Translations under genes and position numbers: made by a program
Part shown: positions 16,698 through 27,808 of the stretch, piece by piece
How positions within the stretch are numbered: the first letter of the stretch is position 1
Layout of the letters: every line of letters starts with the position of its first letter
Notes under the pieces: generated by a model
Databases searched by the model: none
The model's input: only the letters and a program-made list of their open reading frames with translations
What the model was told of the DNA's origin: nothing
Assembly (NCBI GenBank): GCA_021848465.1
Contig: JAJZUP010000002.1
Span: 186,001-250,000, forward strand
Source: Pseudomonadota bacterium
Lineage (GTDB): Bacteria > Pseudomonadota > Gammaproteobacteria > Burkholderiales > Gallionellaceae
Reading direction: 5' to 3'
Length of the DNA: 64,000 nucleotides

Positions 16698-18398
16698 CTA
16701 CCCCACCCGGAAAAACTGGAAGTTATTGCGCCCGCGATCTTTGGCCAAATACATTGCTGCATCCGCGTGCTTCAGCAAGGTAAATTTATCCTCACCATGT
16801 TCGGGATACAGGCTGATGCCGATGCTGGTGCCGATATGCGCCTCGTAATCGGGTAACTGGAAGGGTTTTCCAATAGCCTCGATAACCTTTTGTGCCACCA
16901 GCGCAGCGTCGCCCGGTTCGTGAATATTGCTGAGCAGGATGACAAACTCATCCCCCCCAAGTCGCGCCACGGTATCCGACTCCCGCACACATTCCTTCAG
17001 GCGCTCAGCTACTGCCTGCAGCAAGGTGTCACCGACATGATGCCCCATCTGGTCGTTCACGAACTTGAAACGATCCAGATCAAGAAAGAGCACCGCAAAT
17101 TTTGCATAAGTACGCCGGGCTCCGGCGATGGTCATGTCAATATGATCGTTCAGCAATGAGCGGTTCGGCAGGTCGGTCAGCGCATCGTAATGAGCCAGGT
17201 GCTGAATTCGGTCAAACGACGCCTTGCGCTCGGTAATGTCGGAAAACAGCGCGATGAAATTGCTGACTTCGCCCTGCTCGTTGCGCACCACGGCAATGGA
17301 GAGCCACTTCGGATAGATTTCCCCATTTCTCCTTCGATCCATAACTTCGCCCTGCCAGCTGCCGGTTTCAAGCAAGGTTTTCCACATTCCCTTATAAAAA
17401 TCGGGCGGTTGGCGGCCGGATTTCAGGATACGCGGGTTCTTGCCGATCACCTCCTGCTCGCTGTATCCGGTAATATCGACGAAGGCCTTGTTCACCTGCA
17501 TGATATTGTTGTTCACGTCCGTGATAACAATGGCCTCGGCGCTATTGAAAAATACTTGTGCAGACAAACGCAGCTTGTCCTGCCCTTCCTTTACCTGTCC
17601 CACACTCTTCTGCAGACTGTCCGCCAGTGCATTGAACGCGTTGGCCATGCGACCGATTTCGTCGGTTCCGTGAATATCCACACGGCGCGACAGGTCGCCA
17701 TCCTGCTGCATGGCACTCATCACGGCCTGTATGCGTTGCACCGGGCGGGTAAAGGAACGCAACATCTGGTCGATCACGAAGAACAGTATGATTTGCAGGA
17801 CCAATTGCCCGAGCCAGAGCCAGCGGTTGATCGACGCAATAATGTTGGTTTCGTCGCTCAGGTCGAGCACAATGCTCGCAGCGCCATTCACACTGCCAAC
17901 CTCGACATGGTGACAAGCTAGGCAGTCCGTTCCCCGGAAGTTATGGCTGACCAAGAATGGGATTACCGCCCGCAAAGTGTTGGACTGACCGACCCGGCGC
18001 TCAAAGTAGGGCTTTCCGGTGTCGAGCACCGATTGGTCTATTGCATCCCTGGGCTGCTCCTCAGGCAATCCGGGACCAAATTGCCGCTTGACCTGCTCTG
18101 CCCGAAAAATCCGCAACTCCTTGATCCCCTCGGATTTGCTCATTTTCTCAATGAATAGCTGGCGCATTTTTGGATCGCCAATCTGGCCGGTCACCATCAG
18201 CATGTTCATGCCGTTGATGATGCCGTCAGCCGTTTCAACTGCACGCACCTGAGCCGACTCAATGATCTTATGCTCGAAGCTGGACATCACCCAGCGCTGG
18301 GCGAACAACAAGATGATCACCAAGCTGCCCTGAATCAACAGTGTCAGCTTGATCTGGATGCTCAGTGAAGCCCACCATTTTGCGATCATTGTCATCAT
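16698..18398 (-). CDS. haem-sensor diguanylate cyclase (CxxCH sensor-HAMP-PAS-GGDEF)
   Basis: 566 residues. Membrane helix around 14-36, then a periplasmic domain with CLACH (159-163), a c-type haem attachment motif. Next come a second membrane helix around 192-212, a HAMP domain (RPVQRIQAVMSAMQQ...DEIGRMANAFNALAD), a PAS domain (about 270-395) and a GGDEF domain. The active site RLGGDEFVILL is intact, the metal-binding DLDRFKFVND is intact, and the RESD inhibitory site lies five residues before GGDEF, so feedback-inhibited synthesis of c-di-GMP is expected. The periplasmic module matches that of the chemoreceptor at 4376-5995. The gene stands alone between a rightward gene and the hldD terminator. 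Confidence 0.93.
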   Translation of the reverse strand: MMTMIAKWWASLSIQIKLTLLIQGSLVIILLFAQRWVMSSFEHKIIESAQVRAVETADGIINGMNMLMVTGQIGDPKMRQLFIEKMSKSEGIKELRIFRAEQVKRQFGPGLPEEQPRDAIDQSVLDTGKPYFERRVGQSNTLRAVIPFLVSHNFRGTDCLACHHVEVGSVNGAASIVLDLSDETNIIASINRWLWLGQLVLQIILFFVIDQMLRSFTRPVQRIQAVMSAMQQDGDLSRRVDIHGTDEIGRMANAFNALADSLQKSVGQVKEGQDKLRLSAQVFFNSAEAIVITDVNNNIMQVNKAFVDITGYSEQEVIGKNPRILKSGRQPPDFYKGMWKTLLETGSWQGEVMDRRRNGEIYPKWLSIAVVRNEQGEVSNFIALFSDITERKASFDRIQHLAHYDALTDLPNRSLLNDHIDMTIAGARRTYAKFAVLFLDLDRFKFVNDQMGHHVGDTLLQAVAERLKECVRESDTVARLGGDEFVILLSNIHEPGDAALVAQKVIEAIGKPFQLPDYEAHIGTSIGISLYPEHGEDKFTLLKHADAAMYLAKDRGRNNFQFFRVG

Positions 18399-18476
18399 TT
18401 CAAAAACATTTCCGCCAGCTACATCTTATTGTACCGGAATAGCCGGTATTTTCACCGGTTAGATGCTGCAAAAAAA

Positions 18477-18500
18477 GCTGCCGGACTCACGCCCGGCAGC
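18477..18500 (-). terminator. rho-independent terminator after hldD
   Basis: An eight-base-pair stem (18477-18484 with 18493-18500) with an eight-base loop, followed on the minus strand by six T residues. It sits 19 bases beyond the hldD stop. Confidence 0.85.
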
Positions 18501-18519
18501 CTTGGTGAGGGTCGACCTC

Positions 18520-19518
18520 TCAAGCCGCCGTGCGCAACAAATGCTTCACGTAACGAGCAGTTCCCTGCTCAACAGTAAGAAAGTCCTGCTGATACCCTAT
18601 CGCCCGCAACGCGCCCATATCTGCCTGGGTAAAACTCTGGTATTTGCCGCGTAGCGCATCCGGAAACGGGATGTAGCGAACGAGCTGCTGCTGGATCATT
18701 TGCTCGTGGCTCAGGGCTGCTTCGCCCTTTTCTTCGCGCAGCGTATTGATCACCGCAACAGCCACATCATTGAAGCTCTGAGCCTTGCCGGTACCCAAAT
18801 TGAAGATGCCGGACTTATCCGGATGTTCCAGGAAGAACATATTGACCTTGACCACATCCTCGATGGAAACAAAGTCGCGCAATTGTTCGCCATGGCCATA
18901 CCCTTCGCAGCCCTCGAACAATTTTACGTAGCCTTCCGCGCGATACTGGTTGAAGAAATGGAAGGCCACGGAAGCCATGCGCCCCTTGTGCTGCTCGCGC
19001 TGGCCGTACACATTGAAATAGCGCAACCCGACCACCTGCCCGCTGCGGTTGGCCCAGCGGCGGCGCATGACCTGATCGAACAGGAATTTCGAATAGGCGT
19101 AAACATTCAATGGTGACTCATGCTCGCGGCTCTCCTTGAATACCGGCCCCATGCCGTACACCGAAGCGGAAGAGGCATACAGCAAGGGAATCTTCTCGCG
19201 CTGGCAATGATTCAGCATGTCCAGCGTATAGCGATAGTTATTCGCCATCATGTAACGGCCATCGGTTTCCATCGTGTCCGAGCAGGCTCCCTGGTGCAGC
19301 ACACCGCGCAGGATGCCATTGAAAGCCCCGCTGTTCATCTTCTGCAGGAACTCTTCCTTGTCGAAATAGTCGGCAACCTCGCAATCAACCAGATTCTTGA
19401 ACTTGTCGGCCTTCTTGAAATTGTCGACAACGATGATGTTGGTCTCACCGCGCTCATTCAGCGCCTTGACCAGATTTGAACCGATAAACCCGGCAGCGCC
19501 GGTAACTACGTAGTACAT
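18520..19518 (-). CDS. hldD: ADP-L-glycero-D-manno-heptose 6-epimerase
   Basis: 332 residues of the short-chain dehydrogenase/epimerase type: NAD site [16 protein letters not shown] at the N-terminus, a Ser/Tyr-x3-Lys catalytic set (YASSASVYG and [10 protein letters not shown]) and the [20 protein letters not shown] segment typical of HldD. It makes ADP-L-glycero-D-manno-heptose for the LPS inner core. AGGAG precedes ATG 19518. It is the last gene of the lapA-lapB-pyrF-rfaE1-hldD run and ends at a strong terminator. Confidence 0.97.
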   Translation of the reverse strand: MYYVVTGAAGFIGSNLVKALNERGETNIIVVDNFKKADKFKNLVDCEVADYFDKEEFLQKMNSGAFNGILRGVLHQGACSDTMETDGRYMMANNYRYTLDMLNHCQREKIPLLYASSASVYGMGPVFKESREHESPLNVYAYSKFLFDQVMRRRWANRSGQVVGLRYFNVYGQREQHKGRMASVAFHFFNQYRAEGYVKLFEGCEGYGHGEQLRDFVSIEDVVKVNMFFLEHPDKSGIFNLGTGKAQSFNDVAVAVINTLREEKGEAALSHEQMIQQQLVRYIPFPDALRGKYQSFTQADMGALRAIGYQQDFLTVEQGTARYVKHLLRTAA

Positions 19519-19533
19519 GTTTTCTCCTTCCAG

Positions 19534-19615
19534 AGGATTTTGGATTTTGGAATCAGGATTCGGATAAACCCGCCCCTCCCAAATCCTAAATCCCAGTTCC
19601 CAAATCCTGAATGAT
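19534..19615. repeat. imperfect inverted repeat between rfaE1 and hldD
   Basis: Two arms built from the words AGGATTTTGGATTTTGG and CCCAAATCCTAAATCCC face each other (about 19534-19560 and 19578-19613) and could form an imperfect hairpin. The right arm runs into the last codons of rfaE1. It may lower read-through or stabilise the upstream mRNA; it has no T-run for termination. Confidence 0.4.
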
Positions 19616-20533
19616 TTCTTCCCTCGACACTACCGCTGTGCCCAGCTTCCCGACCACGATACCTGCGGCGCGGTTGGCAATACGCACAGCTTCCTCCAGC
19701 TCGGCTCCGCTTGCCAGCATCACGGCCAATGTCGCAATCACCGTATCACCGGCACCGCTGACATCGAACACTTCGCGAGCCTGCGTCGGCTCATGCAAAA
19801 CACGGCCGGCACGGAACAGACTCATGCCCTCCTCGCTGCGCGTAACCAGCAAGGCATCCAGTTGCAATTCGGTGCGCAGCTTCTCCGCCTTGCTGCTCAA
19901 TTCGGCCTCGCTGCTCCAACTGCCGGCCACCTCACGAAACTCGCTGCGGTTCGGAGTCAGCAGGGTTGCACCACGGTAACGCGCATAGTCGTCCCCTTTG
20001 GGGTCGACCAGCACAGGCTTGCCCGCAGCCCGTGCCGCCTGGATCATCTCGGCAATATGCGTCAAGCCGCCCTTGCCGTAATCCGACAGCAGCACCACAT
20101 CCGCCTGCGGCAGCCGCGCATGGAATTCCGCCAGCTTGGCTTTCAGCACCTCGTGGCTGGGCGGCGTCTCGAAGTCGATCCGCAACAACTGCTGCTGGCG
20201 CGCGATCGCACGGAGCTTCACGATCGTTGAAATGGTCGGATCGCGCTGCAACAATGCATCCACCTTCCCCTGCCCGGTCAGCAACTTCTCCAGGCAAACC
20301 CCCGCCTCATCGTCGCCCACTACCGACAGCAGCGTCACATGCGCTTCCAACGCGGCAATGTTGCGGGCCACATTGGCTGCGCCGCCGGGCCGCTCATCGA
20401 CACGGCTAACCTTCAGCACCGGCACCGGCGCCTCCGGCGAAATACGCTGCACATCGCCAAACCAGTACCGGTCCAGCATCACATCGCCAACCACCAGTAC
20501 GCGCGCCTTTTCAAACGATGGCAACACGCTCAT
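19586..20533 (-). CDS. rfaE1: D-glycero-beta-D-manno-heptose 7-phosphate kinase (RfaE domain I)
   Basis: 315 residues of the PfkB/ribokinase family: the N-terminal [25 protein letters not shown] segment typical of heptose kinases, [16 protein letters not shown], and the C-terminal anion-hole motif [14 protein letters not shown] with the catalytic Asp. It phosphorylates heptose 7-phosphate for LPS core synthesis. Only the kinase half of E. coli HldE is present; the adenylyltransferase domain must be encoded elsewhere, as is common in betaproteobacteria. AGGAGG precedes the start, which lies just after the pyrF stop. Confidence 0.95.
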   Translation of the reverse strand: MSVLPSFEKARVLVVGDVMLDRYWFGDVQRISPEAPVPVLKVSRVDERPGGAANVARNIAALEAHVTLLSVVGDDEAGVCLEKLLTGQGKVDALLQRDPTISTIVKLRAIARQQQLLRIDFETPPSHEVLKAKLAEFHARLPQADVVLLSDYGKGGLTHIAEMIQAARAAGKPVLVDPKGDDYARYRGATLLTPNRSEFREVAGSWSSEAELSSKAEKLRTELQLDALLVTRSEEGMSLFRAGRVLHEPTQAREVFDVSGAGDTVIATLAVMLASGAELEEAVRIANRAAGIVVGKLGTAVVSREEIIQDLGTGI

Positions 20534-20535
20534 GC

Positions 20536-21231
20536 CTAGCCTCCTGTTTCTTCCGTAATTTTCTGCAATGCCAACAATGGGTCGTCCGCCTTCGTAATCG
20601 GACGCCCGATAACCAGATAATTTGAGCCGCTCTGCAATGCCGCCCGCGGCGTCATGATGCGCGACTGGTCATCCGCCGCCGCGTCGGCCGGACGAATTCC
20701 CGGCGTCACCAGACAGAAAGCCGCGCCGGCCTGCTTGCGCAACATGGCTGCTTCCAGCGCTGAGCACACCACCCCGTCCATCCCGCTGGACTGTGCCAGC
20801 GCCGCCAGGCGCAGCACCTGTTCGGCCGGCGAAACGGTGATACCGAGGTCCTGCAAATCCTGCTGCGCCATGCTGGTCAGCACCGTTACCGCGATCAGCT
20901 TGGGACGCTTTGCAACCCCGGCCAAGCCGTCACGGGCTGCCTCCATCATGCGCCGCCCGCCAGAAGCGTGGACATTGACCATCCACACACCCAATGCTGC
21001 GGCAGCCTTGCACGCCTGCGCCGTGGTATTCGGGATGTCGTGAAATTTCAAGTCCAGAAACACCTCGAAGCCACGCCGTTGCAACTGCTCCACCAGTTGC
21101 GGACCAGCCAGCGTGAACAATTCCTTGCCCACCTTGAGCCGGCATAGCGCAGGCTCCAGCCGCTCCACCAGGGCCAGCGCAGAGGCTGCATCCGGATAAT
21201 CCAGTGCTACGATGATTTTCGGATCGTTCAT
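20536..21231 (-). CDS. pyrF: orotidine 5'-phosphate decarboxylase
   Basis: 231 residues, the usual length. Catalytic motif [12 protein letters not shown] with the Lys/Asp pair, the phosphate-binding segments VTPGIRP and [10 protein letters not shown], and the start [13 protein letters not shown]. It makes UMP in pyrimidine synthesis. ATG 21231 overlaps the lapB stop in ATGA; an in-frame ATG 99 bases upstream is rejected. The lapB-pyrF pairing is conserved in many proteobacteria. Confidence 0.97.
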   Translation of the reverse strand: MNDPKIIVALDYPDAASALALVERLEPALCRLKVGKELFTLAGPQLVEQLQRRGFEVFLDLKFHDIPNTTAQACKAAAALGVWMVNVHASGGRRMMEAARDGLAGVAKRPKLIAVTVLTSMAQQDLQDLGITVSPAEQVLRLAALAQSSGMDGVVCSALEAAMLRKQAGAAFCLVTPGIRPADAAADDQSRIMTPRAALQSGSNYLVIGRPITKADDPLLALQKITEETGG

Positions 21232-22403
21232 ATTGCCGCTCCCGTTTCTTCCGTCCTGCGCGGCGAATAAGTCTCCCAGCCATGGCAGGCCGGGCAATGC
21301 CAATAAAAATGCTTGGCCTTGAAACCGCATTGCTTGCAGCGATACATGGCCAGGCCACGGGTACGCTGGTGCACCAGGTTATGGACCAGCTCGATATCGG
21401 TGCGCCGCTCGGTCTTCACATCCAGCAGCGTCGCCTCAAGCAGCTTATTGAGTCCCAGCAACGAGGGATGCTGGCGCAATTCGTCGCGCACCAGCTTATA
21501 GGCCGCCTCCGCGCCGTCACGCTGCAGGATGGCATTGAACAGCGTATTCATCATGTCGAGCGAAGGATAAGTTGCCAGATAATGTTGCAGCAGGGCAATG
21601 CCGTCGTTTTCGCGGTTTGTTTGCCGGTATGCCTGCAACAGGCGCTCGGCCACCAACGGCAGATATTGCGCATCCTGCTGCTCGATGCGGCGCCATATTT
21701 CGATGGCAGGGGCCACATCGCCGGCCTCCAGCGCAATATCGCCCAGCATGATCGTCGCACGCACGCTGCGCGGATAAACCGTCAATGCCTGCTCCAGATG
21801 CACACTGGCTGCGTCGGCATGCTTGCCGGCCAGCTCGGCAGCGGCCAATTCGCAATAAAAGAACGCGACCTCCTTGCCGTGCGGCTGCCCGGTCAGTGCC
21901 GCCAGCTTCTGGCTGATATCAATCGCCTTCAGCCAATCCTTCTCCTTCTGGTAAATCTCCAGCAGGAAATCCAGTGCCTCTTTTTCATAACGGGTCCCGT
22001 ACAGGCTGAGGAAGGTGGATTCGGCGCGGTCGAAGATACCGGCCTTCAGGTAATCCTGCGCCAGCTCAAAAAGGGCCTGCTGCTTCTTGTCCTCTTCGAG
22101 ATCACTGCGCTCCACTAGGTTCAGGTGCATGCGCAATGCACGATCCACTTCGCCGCGACGGCGGAACAGACTGCCCAAGGCAAAGTGCAACTCGATGGTC
22201 TGCGGGTCAACCTTGACCACCTCGATGAACGCCTCGATCGCTTCATCCTGCTGTTCATTCAGCAGGAAATTCAGCCCCTGGAAATACGAGCGCGGCAACG
22301 CACTCGACTCGCTCAGCAGCTCTTTGATGTCAATGCGCGCCGCCAACCACCCCATGCCGAAAAACAGGGGGAACACCAACAACATCCAAGGTTCAAATTC
22401 CAT
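21228..22403 (-). CDS. lapB: lipopolysaccharide assembly protein LapB (YciM)
   Basis: 391 residues. An N-terminal membrane helix ([20 protein letters not shown]) is followed by tandem TPR repeats covering about residues 40-340 and a C-terminal rubredoxin-like zinc finger (CKQCGFKAK...CPACHGW). LapB recruits LpxC to FtsH for degradation and coordinates LPS synthesis with assembly. The gene sits between lapA (26 bases) and pyrF (4-base overlap), as in E. coli yciS-yciM-pyrF. Confidence 0.96.
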   Translation of the reverse strand: MEFEPWMLLVFPLFFGMGWLAARIDIKELLSESSALPRSYFQGLNFLLNEQQDEAIEAFIEVVKVDPQTIELHFALGSLFRRRGEVDRALRMHLNLVERSDLEEDKKQQALFELAQDYLKAGIFDRAESTFLSLYGTRYEKEALDFLLEIYQKEKDWLKAIDISQKLAALTGQPHGKEVAFFYCELAAAELAGKHADAASVHLEQALTVYPRSVRATIMLGDIALEAGDVAPAIEIWRRIEQQDAQYLPLVAERLLQAYRQTNRENDGIALLQHYLATYPSLDMMNTLFNAILQRDGAEAAYKLVRDELRQHPSLLGLNKLLEATLLDVKTERRTDIELVHNLVHQRTRGLAMYRCKQCGFKAKHFYWHCPACHGWETYSPRRTEETGAAI

Positions 22404-22428
22404 AGCGTGCGGAAACCATTCCTAAAAG

Positions 22429-22719
22429 TCAGGCGGACGTGTGCTGCATATCGACCGCCTCGGACAACTTGTTCTTCAGGTGCAATTCACGGCGCAAAGC
22501 CGCCAGCTCGCGCCGCTGGCGCAGTATGCCTGGAAGCATTGCCAGCACGCCGATCAGCACGCCCGCTGAGAAAAAACACAGCAGCACCACGACGAGCGAA
22601 GCCTCTGTTTGATAGCCGAAGAAATACCGCAGGGTTACTGGCTGGTCATTTTTTACTGCAAAGCCGAGCAGCAGCAAAAACAGGAAAGCGCGCAGAAGCC
22701 ACACCAAATATCTCATCAT
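22429..22719 (-). CDS. lapA: LapA-domain inner-membrane protein
   Basis: 96 residues with two membrane helices (about 5-21 and 40-64) and a C-terminal basic/coiled-coil tail, the LapA (YciS, DUF1049) layout. It helps LapB in LPS assembly. A double ATG begins the gene; either may be used. It is the first gene of the envelope operon, upstream of which lies the ihfB terminator. Confidence 0.9.
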   Translation of the reverse strand: MMRYLVWLLRAFLFLLLLGFAVKNDQPVTLRYFFGYQTEASLVVVLLCFFSAGVLIGVLAMLPGILRQRRELAALRRELHLKNKLSEAVDMQHTSA

Positions 22720-22823
22720 GAGCTACCCGTAATATCTCGCACAACGATACCATGAACCCCTGCCCTCCCAAAAGCACAATCAAGCGGGTTTAGACAGGCG
22801 ATTCTCCAGACCGCAGATAAAAA

Positions 22824-22855
22824 ATTGGCGGCACATCTTGCGACAGGCCGCCAAT
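22824..22855 (-). terminator. rho-independent terminator after ihfB
   Basis: A nine-base-pair stem (22824-22832 with 22847-22855) followed on the minus strand by a T run. It separates the gyrA-to-ihfB run from the lapA operon. Confidence 0.85.
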
Positions 22856-22875
22856 CCATTTACACCATCATTGCA

Positions 22876-23163
22876 TCAGGATGCAGGGTAATCCACCCGT
22901 TCACGCAACTCCTTGCCTGCCTTGAAATGAGGCACATACTTCGAAGGCACCTGAACCCTGTCCCCCGACTTGGGATTGCGCCCCAGGCGGGGCGGACGGT
23001 AGTTCAGTGCAAAGCTGCCAAATCCACGAATTTCTATCCGGCCGCCGCGGCACAAGGCTGTCGTCATGCTGTCAAGGATCACCTTGACGGCCAGCTCGGC
23101 ATCCTTGCTCTGCAACTGCGGATAGCGTTCAGCCAGTTTGGCAATAAGATCTGAACGAGTCAT
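22876..23163 (-). CDS. ihfB: integration host factor beta subunit
   Basis: 95 residues of the HU/IHF family: [17 protein letters not shown] start typical of IhfB, and the DNA-intercalating arm [26 protein letters not shown] with the Pro at the tip. With IhfA it bends DNA at specific sites. AGGAGGGGG precedes the start. It follows rpsA by 14 bases, the order conserved in proteobacteria. Confidence 0.97.
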   Translation of the reverse strand: MTRSDLIAKLAERYPQLQSKDAELAVKVILDSMTTALCRGGRIEIRGFGSFALNYRPPRLGRNPKSGDRVQVPSKYVPHFKAGKELRERVDYPAS

Positions 23164-23177
23164 TTACCCCCTCCTGA

Positions 23178-24881
23178 TTAAGCGTCAGTCTTGCTGGAAT
23201 CCATCTTGGCCTTGAGCAACGCGCCCAGATTGGTCGTCCCGGCAGAGCTGGTGTTTTCAGCAGCAAGCTTCTGCATTGCGGCTGCTTCGTCGGCCTTGTC
23301 CAGCGCCTTGATCGACAGGTTGATGCCGCGGTTCTTGCGGTCCACGCTGATGATGACGGCCTTGACGCTGTCGCCTTCTTTCAGGTGGTTGCGGATGTCT
23401 TCCACACGGTCAGCGGAAACTTCCGATGCCTTCAGGTAGGCTTCCACATCGCCGTCCAGCATCACCACCGCGCCCTTGGCATCCAGCGACTTCACTGTGC
23501 CAGTAACGATTGCACCCTTGTCGTGACCGGAAACGAAACCGCCGAACGGATCACCTTCCAGTTGCTTCACGCCCAGCGAAATACGCTCGCGCTCAACGTC
23601 GATCGCCAGCACCACAGCTTCCAGCTCGTCGCCCTTCTTGTAGTTGCGTACAGCCTCTTCGCCGGCAACATTCCAGGACAGGTCGGACAGGTGTACCAAG
23701 CCGTCGATACCGCCATCCAGGCCGATGAACACGCCGAAGTCGGTAATGGACTTGATCGCGCCCTTAACCTTATCGCCCTTCTTGTGGTTGGCAGCGAAAT
23801 CGTCCCATGGATTGGAACGACACTGCTTCATGCCCAGCGAGATACGACGGCGTTGCTCGTCGATTTCCAGGATCATCACTTCCACTTCGTCGCCCAGGGC
23901 AACAACCTTGGAAGGATGTACGTTCTTGTTGGTCCAGTCCATTTCGGACACGTGCACCAGGCCTTCGATGCCCTGCTCGATTTCCACGAATGCACCGTAG
24001 TCGGTCAGGTTGGTTACCTTGCCGAACAGGCGGGTGCCTTGCGGGTAGCGGCGAGCCAGGCCATTCCATGGGTCGTCGCCCATCTGCTTGATGCCCAGCG
24101 AAACACGGTTCTTTTCCTGGTCGAACTTGAGGATCTTGGCTTCCACTTCGTCGCCCACGCTCAACACCTCGGATGGGTGCTTCACGCGACGCCATGCCAG
24201 GTCGGTGATGTGCAGCAGGCCGTCGATGCCGCCCAGGTCCACGAACGCACCGTAGTCGGTGATGTTCTTGACGATACCCTTGACGACCGCGCCTTCCTTC
24301 AGGTTTTCCAGGATGCTCTCACGATCAGCGCCCTGAGTCGCTTCCAGCACGGCACGGCGTGACACCACGACGTTGTTGCGCTTGCGATCCAGCTTGATGA
24401 CCTTCAGCTCCATGGTCTTGTTTTCGTAAGGAGTCGTATCCTTCACCGGACGAATATCCACCAGCGAACCGGGCAGGAATGCGCGGATGCCGTTTACCAT
24501 CGCGGTCAGACCGCCCTTGACCTTGCCGCTGACGAAGCCTTCAACGATGCGGCCTTCTTCCATGGCCTGCTCCAGATCGATCCAGGCAGCCAGACGCTTG
24601 GCTTTTTCGCGCGACAGGCGGGTTTCGCCATAACCATTTTCCAGCGATTCAATCGCTACTGTTGTGAAATCCCCGGCCTTGACCTCGACATTGCCTTGGG
24701 CATCCTTGAATTCCTCAACAGGAATAAAACTTTCGGACTTCAGTCCGGCATTCACTACAACAACGTTTTGCTCCACGCGCACAACTTGCGCAGTGATCAG
24801 CTCGCCAGCACGCATTTCCTTGCGGTTCAGGCTTTCTTCAAACAGGGAGGCAAAACTTTCCATTTCAGCGACAGCGGTCAT
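23178..24881 (-). CDS. rpsA: 30S ribosomal protein S1
   Basis: 567 residues with six S1 RNA-binding repeats (repeated [25 protein letters not shown]-type segments from about residue 30 to 550). S1 brings mRNA to the ribosome. The C-terminus ([23 protein letters not shown]) is the usual betaproteobacterial tail. The 81-base gap from aroA-cmk probably holds an extra rpsA promoter or leader, since S1 expression is autoregulated in E. coli. Confidence 0.98.
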   Translation of the reverse strand: MTAVAEMESFASLFEESLNRKEMRAGELITAQVVRVEQNVVVVNAGLKSESFIPVEEFKDAQGNVEVKAGDFTTVAIESLENGYGETRLSREKAKRLAAWIDLEQAMEEGRIVEGFVSGKVKGGLTAMVNGIRAFLPGSLVDIRPVKDTTPYENKTMELKVIKLDRKRNNVVVSRRAVLEATQGADRESILENLKEGAVVKGIVKNITDYGAFVDLGGIDGLLHITDLAWRRVKHPSEVLSVGDEVEAKILKFDQEKNRVSLGIKQMGDDPWNGLARRYPQGTRLFGKVTNLTDYGAFVEIEQGIEGLVHVSEMDWTNKNVHPSKVVALGDEVEVMILEIDEQRRRISLGMKQCRSNPWDDFAANHKKGDKVKGAIKSITDFGVFIGLDGGIDGLVHLSDLSWNVAGEEAVRNYKKGDELEAVVLAIDVERERISLGVKQLEGDPFGGFVSGHDKGAIVTGTVKSLDAKGAVVMLDGDVEAYLKASEVSADRVEDIRNHLKEGDSVKAVIISVDRKNRGINLSIKALDKADEAAAMQKLAAENTSSAGTTNLGALLKAKMDSSKTDA

Positions 24882-24962
24882 TTTCGATTTACTTTCAGGT
24901 ATTGCCGCAGAGCGGCGGGTTAGTTAATCATCCCGGACGGCGGGGAGCCGCACGGGGCCTGG

Positions 24963-26909
24963 CTATAACGCACGGTAGCGATCAAGCACTTCCTGGACTG
25001 CCTGCTCGATGTTCAGAGGGGTGGTATCCAGCAAACTCGCACCTTGCGCCTGCTGCAGGGGAGCCACGCTACGCTGGGTATCCCGCTCGTCGCGCGCCTG
25101 TATATCCTGCAAAAGGGCGGCGATATTAGCATCCATCCCTTTTTGTTTCAACTGTTTATATCGGCGCTCTGCGCGCGCCTCGGCGGAAGCGGTCAAAAAC
25201 ACCTTCAACACCGCGTCCGGAAACACTACCGACGCCATATCACGCCCGTCCGCCACCAGCCCGGGCGCCTGGCGGAAAGCCCGTTGCTTATCCAGCAAGG
25301 CCGCCCGCACTTTCGGCAAGGCCGCCACCTTCGAGGCGGCGCTGCCCGCCTCCTCGGTACGCAATTCGTCGCCCACCTTCGCACCATCCAGCCAGGTATC
25401 GCCCTTCTCGAAACGGATATCCACCCGCCCGGCCAGCGCTGCCAGCCCGGCTTCATCATCCAGCGCCACGCCGTGCCGCTGTGCCGCCAAGCCCAGCAAA
25501 CGATACAACGCCCCGCTGTCGAGGTAGTGCATCCCCAAGGTCTCAGCAACACGTTGCGCTACCGTACCCTTACCGGAAGCAGATGGACCATCGATGGCAA
25601 TCACAGGAACAGGCTGGGTCACTTTGGCAAACTCCACAAAATAATCAGGAAAGGTTTTCGCAACGCACTTGGGATCGTTGATGCGGATGCCCGCCCCGCC
25701 GAACGCAGCCAGCGAGAAGCACATCGCCATGCGGTGGTCGTCATAAGTGTCGATGCCGGAGGCAGGATTCAGGATATGGGACGCTGGTGGCGTGATGCGG
25801 ATGTAATCCGCCCCCTCTTCCACGGTCGCGCCGACCTTGCGCAACTCGGTTGCCATGGCGGCGATGCGGTCGGTCTCCTTCACGCGCCAGCTGGCGATGT
25901 TGCGCAGCGTGGTCGTACCGTCGGCAAACAGCGCCGCCACGGCCAGCGTCATTGCAGCATCGGGGATGTGGTTGCAATCGAGGTCGATGGCATTCAGCTT
26001 GCCATCGGCCGGGCCGACAACTTCCATCCAGTTCGGCCCCATCGTGATTTGAGCACCCATCTTTTGTAACTCTTCGGCGAAGCGGATGTCGCCCTGCACG
26101 CTCTCGCGGCCCACGCCCTCGACTCGCAGCGGCCCGCCACCGATCGCCCCTGCCGCCAGAAAGTACGAAGCGGACGAAGCGTCGCCTTCCACAAAAACCT
26201 TGCCCGGCGACTGGTAACGCTGTCCGCCAAACACAATAAAACTCTGCCACTCCTTGCGCTCGAGATTGACGCCAAAGCGCTTCATCATCGCCAGCGTAAT
26301 CTCGATGTAGGGCTTGGAAATCAGCTCCCCGACCACCTCAACCTTCACGGTCTGCCCGGTCAACGGCAGCGCCATCAGCAAGCCGGTAAGAAACTGGCTC
26401 GACACATCGCCGCGCACTTGAACCGTATCGCCCGCCAATTGTGCCGGAGAAATCCGCAACGGCGGAAAGCCCTCATTACCCAAATATTCAATCTGCGCAC
26501 CGAGCTGGCGCAGCGCATCCACCAGGTCGCCGATGGGCCGTTCATGCATGCGCGGCACGCCGGACAGCTCATAGCTGCCACCGGACAAGGCCAGTGCAGC
26601 AGTCAGCGGACGAAACGCGGTGCCCGCATTACCAAGGAACAGCTTGGCATTCTTGTTAGGGAAGTTGCCACCGCAGCCCGTCACCCGATATGCGTTATCA
26701 CCCAGCGATTCCACCTTGACGCCTAGCAGGTTCAAAGCATCCAGCATGCGGTCGGTATCATCCGATTTCAGCAGGTCGCGCACCTCGGTCACACCGTCCG
26801 CCAGTGCGGCGAGCAACAGCACGCGGTTGGAAATGCTCTTGGAGCCCGGCAGGCGCACGCTGCCGCGCGCGGATAGCAACGGAGGAAGGTCGATAAATTC
26901 GTGAGTCAT
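24963..26909 (-). CDS. aroA-cmk: fused EPSP synthase / cytidylate kinase
   Basis: 648 residues. Residues 1 to about 430 are 5-enolpyruvylshikimate-3-phosphate synthase ([32 protein letters not shown], the [10 protein letters not shown] segment and KESDR-equivalent WRVKETDRI). Residues from about 435 form cytidylate kinase with P-loop [12 protein letters not shown] and the [13 protein letters not shown] segment. The frame continues without a stop, so this is a true fusion of two genes that are adjacent but separate in E. coli relatives. It serves chorismate synthesis and CMP/dCMP phosphorylation. Overexpression or loss of one activity would affect both pathways together. Confidence 0.96.
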   Translation of the reverse strand: MTHEFIDLPPLLSARGSVRLPGSKSISNRVLLLAALADGVTEVRDLLKSDDTDRMLDALNLLGVKVESLGDNAYRVTGCGGNFPNKNAKLFLGNAGTAFRPLTAALALSGGSYELSGVPRMHERPIGDLVDALRQLGAQIEYLGNEGFPPLRISPAQLAGDTVQVRGDVSSQFLTGLLMALPLTGQTVKVEVVGELISKPYIEITLAMMKRFGVNLERKEWQSFIVFGGQRYQSPGKVFVEGDASSASYFLAAGAIGGGPLRVEGVGRESVQGDIRFAEELQKMGAQITMGPNWMEVVGPADGKLNAIDLDCNHIPDAAMTLAVAALFADGTTTLRNIASWRVKETDRIAAMATELRKVGATVEEGADYIRITPPASHILNPASGIDTYDDHRMAMCFSLAAFGGAGIRINDPKCVAKTFPDYFVEFAKVTQPVPVIAIDGPSASGKGTVAQRVAETLGMHYLDSGALYRLLGLAAQRHGVALDDEAGLAALAGRVDIRFEKGDTWLDGAKVGDELRTEEAGSAASKVAALPKVRAALLDKQRAFRQAPGLVADGRDMASVVFPDAVLKVFLTASAEARAERRYKQLKQKGMDANIAALLQDIQARDERDTQRSVAPLQQAQGASLLDTTPLNIEQAVQEVLDRYRAL

Positions 26910-26930
26910 GGAAGCAAAACGTTAAACAGG

Positions 26931-27806
26931 TTATTGGGGATGCCAGTTGCTGCGCACGGCGCGCGCCTCGCTGAAGACCGACTCGAGTTTCGCCGCATCG
27001 CGTTGCTCCAGTGCCTGGTACAGGCCGTGCAACTCGTCGGCGTATTGCATGATTTCCTTTAACAGTGCTTCACGGTTCGCCAGGCAGATGTCGCGCCACA
27101 TCTCGGGGCTGCTGGCGGCGATGCGTGTGAAGTCGCGGAAGCCGCTGGCGGCGAATGACAGCAACTGGTCGCGGTTGTCGCGCTGCGCGATGTCATGCAC
27201 CAGCGCAAACGACAGCAGGTGCGGCAGATGGCTGACGGCGGCAAATACTTCATCATGCTGCGCTGCGGTCAGCTCGCTCACGTTCGCACCGCACAGCTCC
27301 CATGCCTTGCGCACCCGCGCCACATTTTCCGGCGAATTTTCCGGCAGCGGCGTCAGCACCACGCGCTTGCCCACATACAGTTCCGCCGTGGCGGCATCCG
27401 GCCCGCTTTTTTCGGCCCCGGCAATCGGATGCGCGGGCACGAATTGCTCAAGTTTATTTCCGAGATTGGCGCGTGCCGCAGCCACCACATCGCCCTTGGT
27501 GCTGCCGCCGTCTGTGACCAGCGTATGTGCGCCAAGGTGCGGTGCGATACGGGCGAAAATATCCGCCATCTGCGCCACCGGCGTGGCGACCAGCACAATG
27601 TCGGCGTTGTCCACCTCGTGCGCTTCATCGCGCCCGATGTGGTCAAGGATGCCGAGCTGCCGGGCCTGCTCCAGCGTGGCGGCACTGCGGCCGAAGCCGA
27701 CCACTTCGCCGACCGCTCCGGCCTTGCGCAGCGCCAGCGCAAACGAACCGCCGATCAGGCCGACGCCGAAGATGACGATTTTGCGCAAGGCGGGTTGTGC
27801 GTGCAT
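26931..27806 (-). CDS. tyrA: prephenate (or arogenate) dehydrogenase
   Basis: 291 residues. NAD(P)-binding motif VIFGVGLIGGSFALALRKAG at the N-terminus, the conserved HPIAGAEKSGPDAA and HLPHLLSFALVHDIA segments. It makes 4-hydroxyphenylpyruvate or tyrosine. There is no chorismate mutase or ACT domain fused to it; the mutase is in PheA upstream. The start is two bases after the aroF stop. Confidence 0.95.
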   Translation of the reverse strand: MHAQPALRKIVIFGVGLIGGSFALALRKAGAVGEVVGFGRSAATLEQARQLGILDHIGRDEAHEVDNADIVLVATPVAQMADIFARIAPHLGAHTLVTDGGSTKGDVVAAARANLGNKLEQFVPAHPIAGAEKSGPDAATAELYVGKRVVLTPLPENSPENVARVRKAWELCGANVSELTAAQHDEVFAAVSHLPHLLSFALVHDIAQRDNRDQLLSFAASGFRDFTRIAASSPEMWRDICLANREALLKEIMQYADELHGLYQALEQRDAAKLESVFSEARAVRSNWHPQ

Positions 27807-27808
27807 GC

